From NCBI GenBank assembly GCA_947503275.1, contig CANNCZ010000001.1, positions 620,001 through 684,000 on the forward strand: a stretch of 64,000 bases of DNA, given 5' to 3'. The stretch comes from an uncultured Erythrobacter sp. GTDB lineage: Bacteria; Pseudomonadota; Alphaproteobacteria; Sphingomonadales; Sphingomonadaceae. A program made the translations under genes and the position numbers. This document shows positions 53,794-62,715 of the stretch, piece by piece. Positions within the stretch are counted from its first letter, which is position 1; the number at the start of each line of letters is the position of its first letter. The notes beneath the pieces were generated by a model. It was given only the letters and a program-made list of their open reading frames with translations, was not told where the DNA came from and did no database searches.

Positions 53794-55290
53794 ATGTTTG
53801 ACAATCTGTCCGACCGCTTAGGTGGCGTCTTTGACCGGCTGAAAGGCCGCGGCGCGCTTAAAGAACAAGATGTGCGCGATGCCATGCGCGAAGTCCGCGT
53901 GGCTTTGCTCGAAGCAGACGTGGCGCTGCCTGTTGCGCGCCGGTTCATTGATGCTGTCACCGAAAAGGCCGTGGGGTCGGAAGTCCTCAAATCGGTCACT
54001 CCGGGTCAGCAAGTGGTCAAGATCGTCCATGACGAGTTGGTCGCGATGCTCTCGGGCGATGAAGGCGATGAAGCAAGCGAGGGCCTGAACCTCGAAGCGA
54101 AACCGCCGGTCGTCGTCATGATGGTGGGCCTGCAAGGCTCTGGTAAAACTACAACGACCGCCAAATTGGGCAAGCTGATCCGCGAAAAGCACGGGAAGAA
54201 GGCCATGATGGCCTCGCTCGATGTCAATCGCCCGGCAGCGCAAGAGCAGCTGGCGGTTCTGGGTGAGCAGGTTGATATTGCGACGCTGCCGATCGTAACG
54301 GGTCAACAGCCGGTTGATATTGCTCGCCGCGCGATGGAATCAGCGCGGTTGCAGAATTTTGATGTGCTGTTGCTCGATACTGCGGGCCGTCTGCATGTCG
54401 ATGAAGCACTGATGGCCGAAATGAAGGCCGTGTCCAGCGTGTCTGCCCCAACCGAAGTGTTGTTGGTGGTCGATGCTCTGACAGGCCAAGACGCGGTGAA
54501 TGTCGCGCAAAGCTTCTCTGGCGAAGTCCCGCTTACCGGCGTGGTTCTGACCCGGATGGATGGCGATGCGCGCGGCGGTGCGGCGCTTTCGATGCGCGCA
54601 GTGACGGGCAAACCGATCAAGTTTGCCGGTACCGGCGAGAAACTCGATGCGATTGAAGTGTTCCGCCCTGGCTCTGTCGCAGATCGCATCCTTGGCATGG
54701 GCGACGTTGTCAGCTTGGTCGAGAAAGCCGCTGCGACGATCAAGGAAGACGAGGCAGCCAAGCTTGCCGAGAATTTCGAAAAAGGCAAATTCGACCTCAA
54801 TGATCTGCGTATGCAATTGAAGCAAATGCAGAATATGGGCGGCCTTGGGATGCTGGCGGGCATGATGCCGGGCATGAAAAAGGCCAAACAGGCGATGGCC
54901 GCGTCCAACATGGACGACAAAGTTCTGGTCCATATGGACGCAATTATTGGATCTATGACGGCCAAAGAACGCGCCAACCCCAATTTGATGAATGCCAAGC
55001 GCAAAAAGCGCGTGGCAGCGGGCAGCGGCACCGATGTGCAGCGGGTCAACAAACTGCTGAAAATGCATCAGGAAATGGGCCGCGCGATGAAGCAGCTTAA
55101 GAAGATGGGCGGCCTAAAAAGCCTCGCCGCGATGTTTGGCGGCGGTGGTGGCGGTGCCCCCGGTGGAATGCCTCCCGGTATGGGCGGACCTGCTGGTGGC
55201 GGTCTCCCCGGATTGGGCGGGCCGGGCGGTCAAATGGGCGGAACTCCTCCGGGTCTTCCGGGGATCGGCGGACCCAAGGATAAGAAATAG
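53794..55290 (+). CDS. ffh: signal recognition particle protein Ffh
   Basis: Ffh binds 4.5S RNA and signal sequences and delivers ribosomes to FtsY at the inner membrane. The 498-residue protein has the N domain, the GTPase G domain (GLQGSGKTTTTAKLG, DTAGR, TRMDGDARGGAAL) and the Met-rich M domain (about 300-440). A Gly/Pro/Met-rich tail of about 50 residues (GGGGGAPGGMPPGMGGPAG) ends the protein. The start ATG at 53794 has GGAG 9 bases before it. It leads the unit ffh-rpsP-rimM. Confidence 0.96.
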   Translation: MFDNLSDRLGGVFDRLKGRGALKEQDVRDAMREVRVALLEADVALPVARRFIDAVTEKAVGSEVLKSVTPGQQVVKIVHDELVAMLSGDEGDEASEGLNLEAKPPVVVMMVGLQGSGKTTTTAKLGKLIREKHGKKAMMASLDVNRPAAQEQLAVLGEQVDIATLPIVTGQQPVDIARRAMESARLQNFDVLLLDTAGRLHVDEALMAEMKAVSSVSAPTEVLLVVDALTGQDAVNVAQSFSGEVPLTGVVLTRMDGDARGGAALSMRAVTGKPIKFAGTGEKLDAIEVFRPGSVADRILGMGDVVSLVEKAAATIKEDEAAKLAENFEKGKFDLNDLRMQLKQMQNMGGLGMLAGMMPGMKKAKQAMAASNMDDKVLVHMDAIIGSMTAKERANPNLMNAKRKKRVAAGSGTDVQRVNKLLKMHQEMGRAMKQLKKMGGLKSLAAMFGGGGGGAPGGMPPGMGGPAGGGLPGLGGPGGQMGGTPPGLPGIGGPKDKK

Positions 55291-55335
55291 AATTTGTAAG
55301 TATTTTAGATATTTGGATTTGAAAGGTAACACATT

Positions 55336-55881
55336 ATGGCAATTGCACTTAGACTTTCGCGCGGTGGCGCAAAGAAGCGTCCTTATTACCGCATCGTGGC
55401 TGCTGACAGCCGCTCACCACGCGATGGTAAGTATTTGGAGCAGATCGGCACCTACAACCCGCTTCTCGCCAAGGACGACGAAAACCGCGTAAAGCTGATC
55501 GAAGATCGCGTGCGTTACTGGCTCGGCGTTGGCGCACAGCCTTCGGACCGTGTTCTGCGTTTTTTGGATGCTGCTGGTATTCTGGAGCGCACCGCGCGCA
55601 ACAACCCGAACAAAGCGAAGCCGGGCGAAAAAGCGACTGAGCGCGCTGAAGAAAAAGCTGAAAAGGCCAAAGAAGCTGAAGAGGCGAAGAAGGCCGCTGA
55701 GGAAGAAGCTAAGGCTGCTGCTGAAGCTCCTGCCGAAGAGGCTCCTGCTGAGGAAGCGCCAGCTGAAGAAGCAACACAAGCTGAAGAAGCTGCCGCAGAA
55801 GACGGCCCTGCTGCCGGTGATGACGTGGCAGAAGAAGCTGCTGCTGAAGAGGCGCCAGCCGAAGATAAGGCTGAGGGCTAA
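55336..55881 (+). CDS. rpsP: 30S ribosomal protein S16 with long acidic tail
   Basis: S16 is an early-assembly 30S protein. The first ~90 residues are the normal S16 core ([26 protein letters not shown]). Residues from about 96 to 181 are an added tail of Glu, Ala, Pro and Lys with the repeat EEAPA. Most S16 proteins have 80-100 residues. GAAAGG precedes the ATG. It lies 45 bp after ffh and 9 bp before rimM. Confidence 0.95.
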   Translation: MAIALRLSRGGAKKRPYYRIVAADSRSPRDGKYLEQIGTYNPLLAKDDENRVKLIEDRVRYWLGVGAQPSDRVLRFLDAAGILERTARNNPNKAKPGEKATERAEEKAEKAKEAEEAKKAAEEEAKAAAEAPAEEAPAEEAPAEEATQAEEAAAEDGPAAGDDVAEEAAAEEAPAEDKAEG

Positions 55882-55890
55882 CTCAGCGCT

Positions 55891-56418
55891 GTGGCGGACA
55901 CGCCGACAAATGATCCAGGCGCCGGGATGGTGGAATTGGCCGCCATCACCGGCGCGCATGGCGTCGCGGGCGAGGTTCGTCTGAAATTGCTGGGGGAGGG
56001 CTTGGACGCGCTCCGCCAGCATAAGAGCTTTAATAATGGGTCGCTGACCCTCAAAAAAGTGCGCTCGGACAACAAAGGCGGCGCAATTGCGCGGCTGTCT
56101 GAAGTGCAAGGGCGCGGTGCAGCGGAAAAGCTTCGGGGCACTGTGCTGAGCGTTCCTAAAGCCGCTCTGCCCGCTTTAGGTGAGGGGGAATATTACCACG
56201 CGGACCTAATCGGCCTTGTTGTGGAAACCGATAACGGCACCGTGGTTGGCCAAGTGACAACAGTCGAAAATTTCGGCGCAACCGACGTGGTGGAGATCAC
56301 CCGCGAGCCTGTGCCGGCAAAGGGTATGAAGACCTTCATGGTCCCCATGACCAAGGACGCGGTTTTGGACTGGGATACAACGCGGCTTGTGATTGCGCAG
56401 GATTTCGCCGACGATTAG
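55891..56418 (+). CDS. rimM: ribosome maturation factor RimM
   Basis: RimM helps the 16S rRNA 3' domain mature and binds S19. The 175-residue protein has the N-terminal RimM domain (VELAAITGAHGVAGEVRLKL) and the C-terminal PRC-barrel domain (EYYHADLIGLVV, MVPMTKDAVLDWD). The start codon is GTG at 55891. In other genomes trmD follows rimM; here three accessory genes and a small membrane gene come between them. Confidence 0.95.
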   Translation: MADTPTNDPGAGMVELAAITGAHGVAGEVRLKLLGEGLDALRQHKSFNNGSLTLKKVRSDNKGGAIARLSEVQGRGAAEKLRGTVLSVPKAALPALGEGEYYHADLIGLVVETDNGTVVGQVTTVENFGATDVVEITREPVPAKGMKTFMVPMTKDAVLDWDTTRLVIAQDFADD

Positions 56419-56422
56419 CGCC

Positions 56423-56992
56423 ATGAGCGCCAAGGCACCCCACACATCAACCGAACTATGGCAACGCCTCGCCGCCTATGAGATCGGCCCCGGTGATGCC
56501 AAGCTAAGCTTTGTCGCACGTCTCGCCCGCGAAAATCGCTGGGATGATGCGCACGCGACCCGTGTGATCCATGAATACAAGCGCTTCTGCTATCTCGCCT
56601 GCACCGCTGAACACGAAGTGACGCCATCCGATGCGGTTGATCAGGCATGGCACCTGCACCTCACCTATAGCCGCGATTACTGGCGCGAATTTTGTCCACA
56701 AGTGCTGGGCAAAGACCTCCATCACGGCCCCACCGCCGGGGGTGGGCACGAACGCGACCGGTATTACGACCAATACGCCGCAACGCTCGCCTCATACGAA
56801 GCGACTTTTGACGAACCGCCGCCCATCGATATCTGGCCCGATGTCAAACGGCGTTTTGGCAAAGACCCGATGGGCCAGCGCGTTAACCCGGCGGATGTTA
56901 TGATCCTTGATAAGCAATTTGCGATCCTCGGCGCGTTCGGGTGGATCGCGCTTGGCGTTGTGATCGCGGTTTTAGTGGGAGTGATTTTCTGA
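56423..56992 (+). CDS. glycine-rich-domain-like (GRDP-like, PF07173 type) protein with C-terminal anchor
   Basis: The 189-residue protein has a central His-rich motif (DAVDQAWHLHLTYSRDYW) and a second group DLHHGPTAGGGHERDR; the pattern WHLHL resembles the 'glycine-rich domain-containing protein-like' family. It ends with one membrane segment (about 168-188). No catalytic function is known; the spaced His residues (77, 79, 100, 101, 109) could bind metal. The ATG at 56423 starts 5 bp after rimM. Its stop shares a base with the next start, so the two are probably coupled. Confidence 0.65.
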   Translation: MSAKAPHTSTELWQRLAAYEIGPGDAKLSFVARLARENRWDDAHATRVIHEYKRFCYLACTAEHEVTPSDAVDQAWHLHLTYSRDYWREFCPQVLGKDLHHGPTAGGGHERDRYYDQYAATLASYEATFDEPPPIDIWPDVKRRFGKDPMGQRVNPADVMILDKQFAILGAFGWIALGVVIAVLVGVIF

Positions 56993-57822
56993 TGGAGATA
57001 TTTGCCTCCTATTCGGGGTTCGACTTTCTGGTTTTCTATTTCATGATGCTGATAACATGCGTCTTTGTAGGGCTTTGGATACCAGCCAACCTGCGACCCG
57101 AAGGCACCCGCGCCGATTTGACCGAGGTGCAGGACATTGCGCTGCTATCAGGCGGGAAAGAGCGTCATGCGACTGCATTGATGGCCCAGCTTTATGCGCA
57201 AGGCGGCCTCGCTGAGGCGGAGAATAAACGCCTGCGTGTTGCTCAAACGGATCTGGATGTGAGCGAAGCGGAGCGCTCTATTCTGCGCGAATTGGGCGCG
57301 CTCAAACTGTCGCATATCAAAAAGACACTGCATGCCGAGGCCCTTAGGGTGGAGGCGGGGCTCATCAAGCGCGGATTGCTGATGGATCAGGGGCAGCGAT
57401 TGCAATTACGGGTGCTTTCTACGCTGCCCTATATCGTGCTGTTTGCGATTGGCTTTTATCGTCAACAAGCAGGGGCCGCGATTGGCGAGTCGACCGGTTT
57501 TCTTATTATCCTCTTGTGCCTCACCGCCCTTGCTGGATTGATCCGGGCAGTCAGGCTGAATGCTCGCACGATGATGGGCAATGTTGCGATGCGCGACCTT
57601 GAAGAGGGATCGAGCCGACTCAAACGCGCTCCTCAAGCGGCCGAAGCAGGCTATGCCGTGGCGATCTTTGGCACCGGAGTTCTGGTCGGCACTCCATGGG
57701 AGCCCGTCCACGCCACCCGGCAGGCGGCCTATGGCGGGGCAGGCGGCGATACCGGTGATCACAGTGACAGCGGCGGTGACAGTGGCTGCGGCGGCGGTGG
57801 ATGCGGCGGTTGCGGGGGCTGA
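56992..57822 (+). CDS. TIGR04222-type membrane protein with Cys/Gly-rich C-terminus
   Basis: The 276-residue protein has an N-terminal membrane segment (about 8-30), a cytoplasmic helical part with ALLSGGKERHATALMAQL, two further membrane segments (about 137-175), and a low-complexity C-terminus of Gly, Asp, Ser and Cys (SGCGGGGCGGCGG). This matches the TIGR04222 description: an uncharacterised domain with a Cys/Gly-rich tail. It follows the GRDP-like gene directly. The pair has no known function. Confidence 0.7.
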   Translation: MEIFASYSGFDFLVFYFMMLITCVFVGLWIPANLRPEGTRADLTEVQDIALLSGGKERHATALMAQLYAQGGLAEAENKRLRVAQTDLDVSEAERSILRELGALKLSHIKKTLHAEALRVEAGLIKRGLLMDQGQRLQLRVLSTLPYIVLFAIGFYRQQAGAAIGESTGFLIILLCLTALAGLIRAVRLNARTMMGNVAMRDLEEGSSRLKRAPQAAEAGYAVAIFGTGVLVGTPWEPVHATRQAAYGGAGGDTGDHSDSGGDSGCGGGGCGGCGG

Positions 57823-57844
57823 AATCCCGGAGTAAGCGGCGGGC

Positions 57845-58798
57845 ATGACCAAACTCAACGTCGCAATTTGCCAAGCCGCTCCGATCCCGCTCGACTTTAC
57901 TGGAGGGATCGAAAAAGCGACCCGTCTAGCGCGCGAGGCCATCGAAGGCGGTGCGCGGTTTGTGGCTTTCGGCGAGACGTTTCTGGGCGGCTATCCATTG
58001 TGGCTGGATGAGGCTCCGGGGGCGGCCCTTTGGGATCATCCGGGTAGCAAAGCGCTTCACGCGATCATGCTGGAGCACGCGATTGTGCCGAATGACGAGC
58101 GCCTGCTGGGCTTACAGGAATTGTGTGATCAAACCGGCGCCTGCATCTCGTTGGGCGCGCATGAGCGTGTGCGTCAGAGCCTTTACAACAACCAATTGCT
58201 GTTCCGTCCTGGAGAGGCTCCGCTAGACCACCGCAAGCTGGTGCCCACCCATGGTGAGCGCCTGATCTGGATGCGCGGCGATGGCTCGACCATTGGCGTG
58301 CATCAGGCGGAATGGGGCCGGGCGGGTAACCTGATCTGTTGGGAGCACTGGATGCCGCTCGCGCGCGCGGCGATGCACAATCTGGGTGAGGCGGTGCATG
58401 TCGCCGCATGGCCGACCGTGCGCGAGGAATATGCGATTGCTTCGAGGCATTACGCGATGGAGGGGCGATGCTTTGTGCTGGCCGCAGGCCTGGTGCAGCA
58501 CCGCGATGACCTGTTTGACGGGTTGGAGCGGGTGGGCGGCTCATCGGAGGCGCTGGAATTGTTCAACGCGATTGAAAGCGAGGAACTGAACCGAGGTCGA
58601 TCAATGATCATCGCCCCGGACGCGCGGGTGATCGCGCAGGCAGGCGAGGGCGAAGAAATCCTCCACGCCGAATTGGACCTGAGCGAGATCGGGCAGGGTC
58701 TGGCGAGTCTCGACACCGATGGCCATTACTCGCGGCCCGATGTGTTCGATCTGAACGTCGATACACGGGCGAAGGATGGGGTGAATTGGGATGAGTGA
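57845..58798 (+). CDS. nitrilase / carbon-nitrogen hydrolase
   Basis: The 317-residue enzyme has the nitrilase triad: Glu44 (FGETFLGGYP), Lys131 (HRKLVPTHGER) and Cys165 (LICWEHWMP). The CWEHW sequence fits true nitrilases or closely related amidases that hydrolyse nitriles to acids; a substrate cannot be assigned. It sits inside the rimM-trmD interval. Its last 8 bp overlap the next gene. Confidence 0.85.
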   Translation: MTKLNVAICQAAPIPLDFTGGIEKATRLAREAIEGGARFVAFGETFLGGYPLWLDEAPGAALWDHPGSKALHAIMLEHAIVPNDERLLGLQELCDQTGACISLGAHERVRQSLYNNQLLFRPGEAPLDHRKLVPTHGERLIWMRGDGSTIGVHQAEWGRAGNLICWEHWMPLARAAMHNLGEAVHVAAWPTVREEYAIASRHYAMEGRCFVLAAGLVQHRDDLFDGLERVGGSSEALELFNAIESEELNRGRSMIIAPDARVIAQAGEGEEILHAELDLSEIGQGLASLDTDGHYSRPDVFDLNVDTRAKDGVNWDE

Positions 58799-59237
58799 CC
58801 CTCTTCAACCTTGTGAATCTTCGCCTCCTCCGCCGCCGGGAGTTGGCTTCGAAGTTGGGCTGACTGAGATCATCGAACACTTCTATTCGTCGGGATTTCT
58901 TTGGGTCAGCGTTCTTTTCGCGCTTCTGATCTTGGCATCTGTGATTGTCAGGACACGATACCGCGCAACGCCATCTTTGATCCGTGTTTCTTTCCTTTGC
59001 GCAGTGTTTCTGACCGTCGGCATCGTTGTGCTTTTCACATCTTATGACATTGCTTACCCATGGTTTGTACCGCCTCCGTGCTCCGATTCGAAGATCTCGT
59101 TGCTCTTCGCTGACTGGCATAATGTAACTCGTCTTGCATTGGTCATGGGGCACGCTTGGGCGTTTGCTTGTTTTGCGATGGCGACTTGGTCGTTCTTCGC
59201 GCTCCAGAAGCCCGTTGTTACCGAAGGTCCTGAGTAA
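58791..59237 (+). CDS. small membrane protein between the nitrilase and trmD
   Basis: The 148-residue protein starts with a Pro-rich stretch and has three hydrophobic segments (about 37-54, 65-82 and 115-133). I do not recognise it. It overlaps the nitrilase gene by 8 bp and shares one base with the trmD start. Its base composition looks lower in GC than its neighbours. It may be a recent addition to the operon. Confidence 0.6.
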   Translation: MSDPLQPCESSPPPPPGVGFEVGLTEIIEHFYSSGFLWVSVLFALLILASVIVRTRYRATPSLIRVSFLCAVFLTVGIVVLFTSYDIAYPWFVPPPCSDSKISLLFADWHNVTRLALVMGHAWAFACFAMATWSFFALQKPVVTEGPE

Positions 59238-59986
59238 TGACCTTCGCAGCCCAAATCCTCACCCTCTATCCAGAGATGTTCCCCGGCTCGCTCGGTCAAT
59301 CGCTGGCGGGCAAGGCGCTTGAGCGGGGGGACTGGTCTTGTGACACTGTGAACCCGCGCGATTTTGCGACGGACAAGCATCGGAAGGTTGATGATACGCC
59401 TGCGGGTGGCGGCGCGGGGTTGGTGCTCAAGGCTGATATCCTTGGCAAAGCGGTCGATCACGCGATTGAGCGTCAGCCGAACATACCAATCCTTGCCATG
59501 ACACCGCGCGGGACGCCGATCACGCAAGGCCGCATCAGAGAGATCGCCAGCGGCCCCGGTGTCACCATCCTATGTGGCCGGTTTGAAGGCTTTGACGAGC
59601 GGCTGTTCGAAGCGCGTCCTCAGATCGAAGAAATCAGCCTTGCCGACATCGTTCTTTCGGGCGGAGAACCCGCCGCGCTTGCCATACTTGATGCTTGCAT
59701 TCGGCTGCTTCCCGGCGTAATGGGCGCGGCTTCTAGTGGGACTGAAGAGTCGTTTGAGGACGGCCTTCTTGAGTACCCGCAATATACCCGACCACAAGAA
59801 TGGGAAGGGCGCACGATTCCCGAAGTGCTGCGATCTGGGGATCATGCGAAGGTGGAGGCTTGGCGTAAAGCACAAGCGGAAACTGATACTAGGTTACGCA
59901 GGCCGGACCTTTGGGAACGTTATAAGGACGTTCGGGACCAGTCTGCCTCTGGCGCGCGGCGAAAAGATAAGGAAACGGACCAGTGA
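59237..59986 (+). CDS. trmD: tRNA (guanine(37)-N1)-methyltransferase
   Basis: TrmD methylates G37 of tRNAs that read C-starting codons and so prevents frameshifting. The 249-residue protein has the trefoil-knot SPOUT signs: [13 protein letters not shown], the [14 protein letters not shown] loop, [13 protein letters not shown], and [26 protein letters not shown]. It overlaps rplS by 4 bp. Confidence 0.96.
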   Translation: MTFAAQILTLYPEMFPGSLGQSLAGKALERGDWSCDTVNPRDFATDKHRKVDDTPAGGGAGLVLKADILGKAVDHAIERQPNIPILAMTPRGTPITQGRIREIASGPGVTILCGRFEGFDERLFEARPQIEEISLADIVLSGGEPAALAILDACIRLLPGVMGAASSGTEESFEDGLLEYPQYTRPQEWEGRTIPEVLRSGDHAKVEAWRKAQAETDTRLRRPDLWERYKDVRDQSASGARRKDKETDQ

Positions 59987-60351
59987 ACCTGATCCAGCAA
60001 ATCGAAGCCGAAGAAATCGGCAAGGTTGAAAAAGAGATTCCAGAATTCCGCGCAGGCGACACCGTCCGCGTTGGCGTTAAGGTGACAGAAGGCAGCCGCG
60101 AGCGTGTCCAGAACTTCGAAGGCGTGTGCATCGCGCGTTCGAACCGTGGCATGGGCAGCAATTTCACTGTGCGCAAAATCAGCTTTGGCGAAGGTGTGGA
60201 ACGTGTGTTCCCACTCTACGCGCCAATCGTCGACAGCATCACCGTGGTCCGCCGCGGTGTCGTGCGTCGTGCTAAGCTGTACTATCTGCGTGGCCGCACC
60301 GGTAAGCGTGCGCGTATCGCCGAACGCCGGGACAACGCGCCTAAGGCGTAA
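59983..60351 (+). CDS. rplS: 50S ribosomal protein L19
   Basis: L19 lies at the 30S-50S interface. The 122-residue protein begins [14 protein letters not shown] and has the family stretches [23 protein letters not shown] and [21 protein letters not shown]. It starts with GTG within the trmD stop (GTGA overlap). A terminator follows. Confidence 0.97.
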   Translation: MNLIQQIEAEEIGKVEKEIPEFRAGDTVRVGVKVTEGSRERVQNFEGVCIARSNRGMGSNFTVRKISFGEGVERVFPLYAPIVDSITVVRRGVVRRAKLYYLRGRTGKRARIAERRDNAPKA

Positions 60352-60374
60352 CTCTCGCACACAAGCGAAATTCG

Positions 60375-60406
60375 AAAGGGCGGCTCTGCGAAGAGTCGCC
60401 CTTTTT
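60375..60406 (+). terminator. rplS terminator
   Basis: The stem AAAGGGCGgCTCT / AGAGtCGCCCTTT, with a 4-base loop, runs into TTTTT, 24 bp past the rplS stop. It ends the ribosomal/trmD unit. Confidence 0.85.
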
Positions 60407-60477
60407 CGTATGTGCCCTTGCCAAGGACGCACGTGATTGCGAGGGATGCGTCAACCAACAACAAGGTGCTGTCACCC

Positions 60478-62715
60478 ATGCGCTTACCCATTCTCGCCGC
60501 TGCTGCTGGCATTGTTCTGCTCACCCAAGCCCCAACTCAAGCCAATGCGGATGCCCATATGACCGAAGGCTCACCCGAACTCACATTTGAGCGCGTCTTC
60601 GCCTCGCCTTCCTTGAACGGGCCCACACCGCGCCAGGCGAAGTTTTCGCCGGATGGCCGCTACCTCACTTTGCTGCGCAATCGGGCCGATGACAGCACGC
60701 GCTATGATTTGTGGGGCTTTGATCTGGAGACGCGCGAATGGCGAATGCTGGTCGATAGCGAGGCGATTGGGTCCGGGCGTGAACTGTCCGAAGATGAAAA
60801 GATGCAGCGCGAACGCGCTCGAGTTGGCAATCTGTCCGGCATCATTAGCTATCAATGGGCGAGCGATGCTTCGGGTGTCTTAGTGCCGATTGATGGTGAC
60901 CTTTATTTCGCGCGTCTAGACGGCGATGTGACGCGCCTGACGGACACTGAGGAAAGCGAGTTAAATCCGAAACTGTCCAACACCTCGGCCTATGTCTCCT
61001 TTGTGCGGGATCGTCAGCTGTGGGTTGGACCGGTTGGCGCAGCGGCGGCACCGATCACTCCCAAAGAGCACGACGCGATCCGCTGGGGTGAGGCGGAGTT
61101 TGTCGCGCAAGAAGAGATGGGCCGCCTGACCGGATATTGGTGGTCGCCTGATGACGCGCGGCTTGTTGTGCAACGCACCGATGAAAGCCCCGTGGGCATC
61201 GTCACCCGCGCGGCCATCGGCGCAACCGGCACTCAGGTTTTCGACCAGCGATATCCCGTGGCTGGCTCTGATAACGCGATTGTTGAGCTGTTCGTGATGG
61301 ACCCGGATGGCGGAAACCAGGTGAAGATCGATATTGGCGATGAGACCGACATCTACATTGCGCGCGTCGATTGGGGCACGGATGGGATGATCTATGTCCA
61401 GCGTCAGAACCGCGAGCAGACCGTGCTCGATATGCTGCGCGTCGATCCGGCGACGGGTGAGAGCGCCGTGTGGTTCACCGAAACGGCCGCTCGCGAAGAA
61501 TATTGGATCAACCTCAGCGACAATTACCGCTTCCTCGCCGATGGCAGCCTGCTTTGGTGGTCAGAGCGTGATGGGTACGGGAATTTCTACCGTTTCGATG
61601 GCTCGGAATGGAACCAGCTCACTAGCCTTATCGAACCCGCAACCGCACTTGTCGGAGTGAATGAGGATGAGAACCAGTTCTTCTTCCGTGCAGCGGACGG
61701 AGTGCTGACGCAGCAAGTCTTTAGCGGAAGCCTGTCAGGCAATGCTGGTACCGAGCGCGTGACCGATCCCGCATTCACCAACTCTGCCAGCATGGATGGG
61801 ACGGGCCAAACGCTCCTGATCAGCCGCTCTGCCACGGGTCAGCCGACGCAAAGCTATCTTTCGGACGCTTCGGGCAACCGCATCACATGGGTCGAAGAAA
61901 ACACGCTCGACGCCGATCACCCCTATACGCCGTTTCTCGCGAGCCATGTTGCGCCTGAATTCGGCACGATTGCGGCCGAAGACGGAACGGAGCTGCATTA
62001 TTCCATGCTCAAACCCGAAATGGAGCCGGGCAAGCAATATCCTGTGTTCTATTACCACTATTCCGGCCCCGGTCCGCAGCTGGTGGATAAGGGATGGGAA
62101 GGGGCGCTTGCCCAGGCGGTCGTTGACCGCGGTTATATCTGGTTTGAACTCGACAATCGCGGCACTGCCAATCGCGGAGTGGACTTCGAGCAACCGCTCT
62201 ATCGCGCGATGGGCGGGGTTGAGGTTGATGATCAGCGCAGTGGCGCAGAATTCCTCAAGACGCTCGATTTCGTCGATGCGGACAAGATCGCGATCTATGG
62301 CTGGTCCTATGGCGGATACATGACGCTGAAGCAGCTGGAGGCCGATCCGGGCCTTTATGCAGCCGGTATCGCCGGTGCACCGGTCACGCGGTGGGAGCTG
62401 TATGACACCCACTATACCGAGCGCTTCATGGGCGACCCGCGCGAAGTTCCTGAGGCTTACGAAGCTGCGAGCGCTATCCCAGAGGCGACCAAGATTGCGG
62501 ATCCGCTGTTGCTGATCCACGGCATGGCGGATGACAATGTGGTGTTTGAGAACTCGTCAGAGCTGATTTCGGTGCTGCAAGCGAACAATGTGCCGTTCGA
62601 GATGATGCTTTATCCCGGATACACGCACCGCGTGTCAGGCGAGCAGATCAGTCCGCATCTATGGAACACGATGTTCCGCTTCCTCGAAAGCCATGGGGTT
62701 ACGCCTCCCAAGTAA
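60478..62715 (+). CDS. S9 family peptidase (dipeptidyl peptidase IV-like)
   Basis: The 745-residue secreted serine peptidase has a signal peptide (MRLPILAAAAGIVLLTQA, cleavage near ANA-DAH), an eight-bladed beta-propeller (about 60-480) and an alpha/beta-hydrolase domain with the nucleophile Ser in YGWSYGGYMTL, Asp in IHGMADDNVVF and His in YPGYTHRVS. It removes N-terminal dipeptides from proline-containing peptides. It probably works in the periplasm. The ATG at 60478 follows AAGGTG. Confidence 0.9.
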   Translation: MRLPILAAAAGIVLLTQAPTQANADAHMTEGSPELTFERVFASPSLNGPTPRQAKFSPDGRYLTLLRNRADDSTRYDLWGFDLETREWRMLVDSEAIGSGRELSEDEKMQRERARVGNLSGIISYQWASDASGVLVPIDGDLYFARLDGDVTRLTDTEESELNPKLSNTSAYVSFVRDRQLWVGPVGAAAAPITPKEHDAIRWGEAEFVAQEEMGRLTGYWWSPDDARLVVQRTDESPVGIVTRAAIGATGTQVFDQRYPVAGSDNAIVELFVMDPDGGNQVKIDIGDETDIYIARVDWGTDGMIYVQRQNREQTVLDMLRVDPATGESAVWFTETAAREEYWINLSDNYRFLADGSLLWWSERDGYGNFYRFDGSEWNQLTSLIEPATALVGVNEDENQFFFRAADGVLTQQVFSGSLSGNAGTERVTDPAFTNSASMDGTGQTLLISRSATGQPTQSYLSDASGNRITWVEENTLDADHPYTPFLASHVAPEFGTIAAEDGTELHYSMLKPEMEPGKQYPVFYYHYSGPGPQLVDKGWEGALAQAVVDRGYIWFELDNRGTANRGVDFEQPLYRAMGGVEVDDQRSGAEFLKTLDFVDADKIAIYGWSYGGYMTLKQLEADPGLYAAGIAGAPVTRWELYDTHYTERFMGDPREVPEAYEAASAIPEATKIADPLLLIHGMADDNVVFENSSELISVLQANNVPFEMMLYPGYTHRVSGEQISPHLWNTMFRFLESHGVTPPK

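Noticed and set aside
57845..58798. cyanide hydratase or a biosynthetic cluster around the nitrilase
   Set aside because: No neighbouring genes of such a pathway; only the catalytic triad can be supported.
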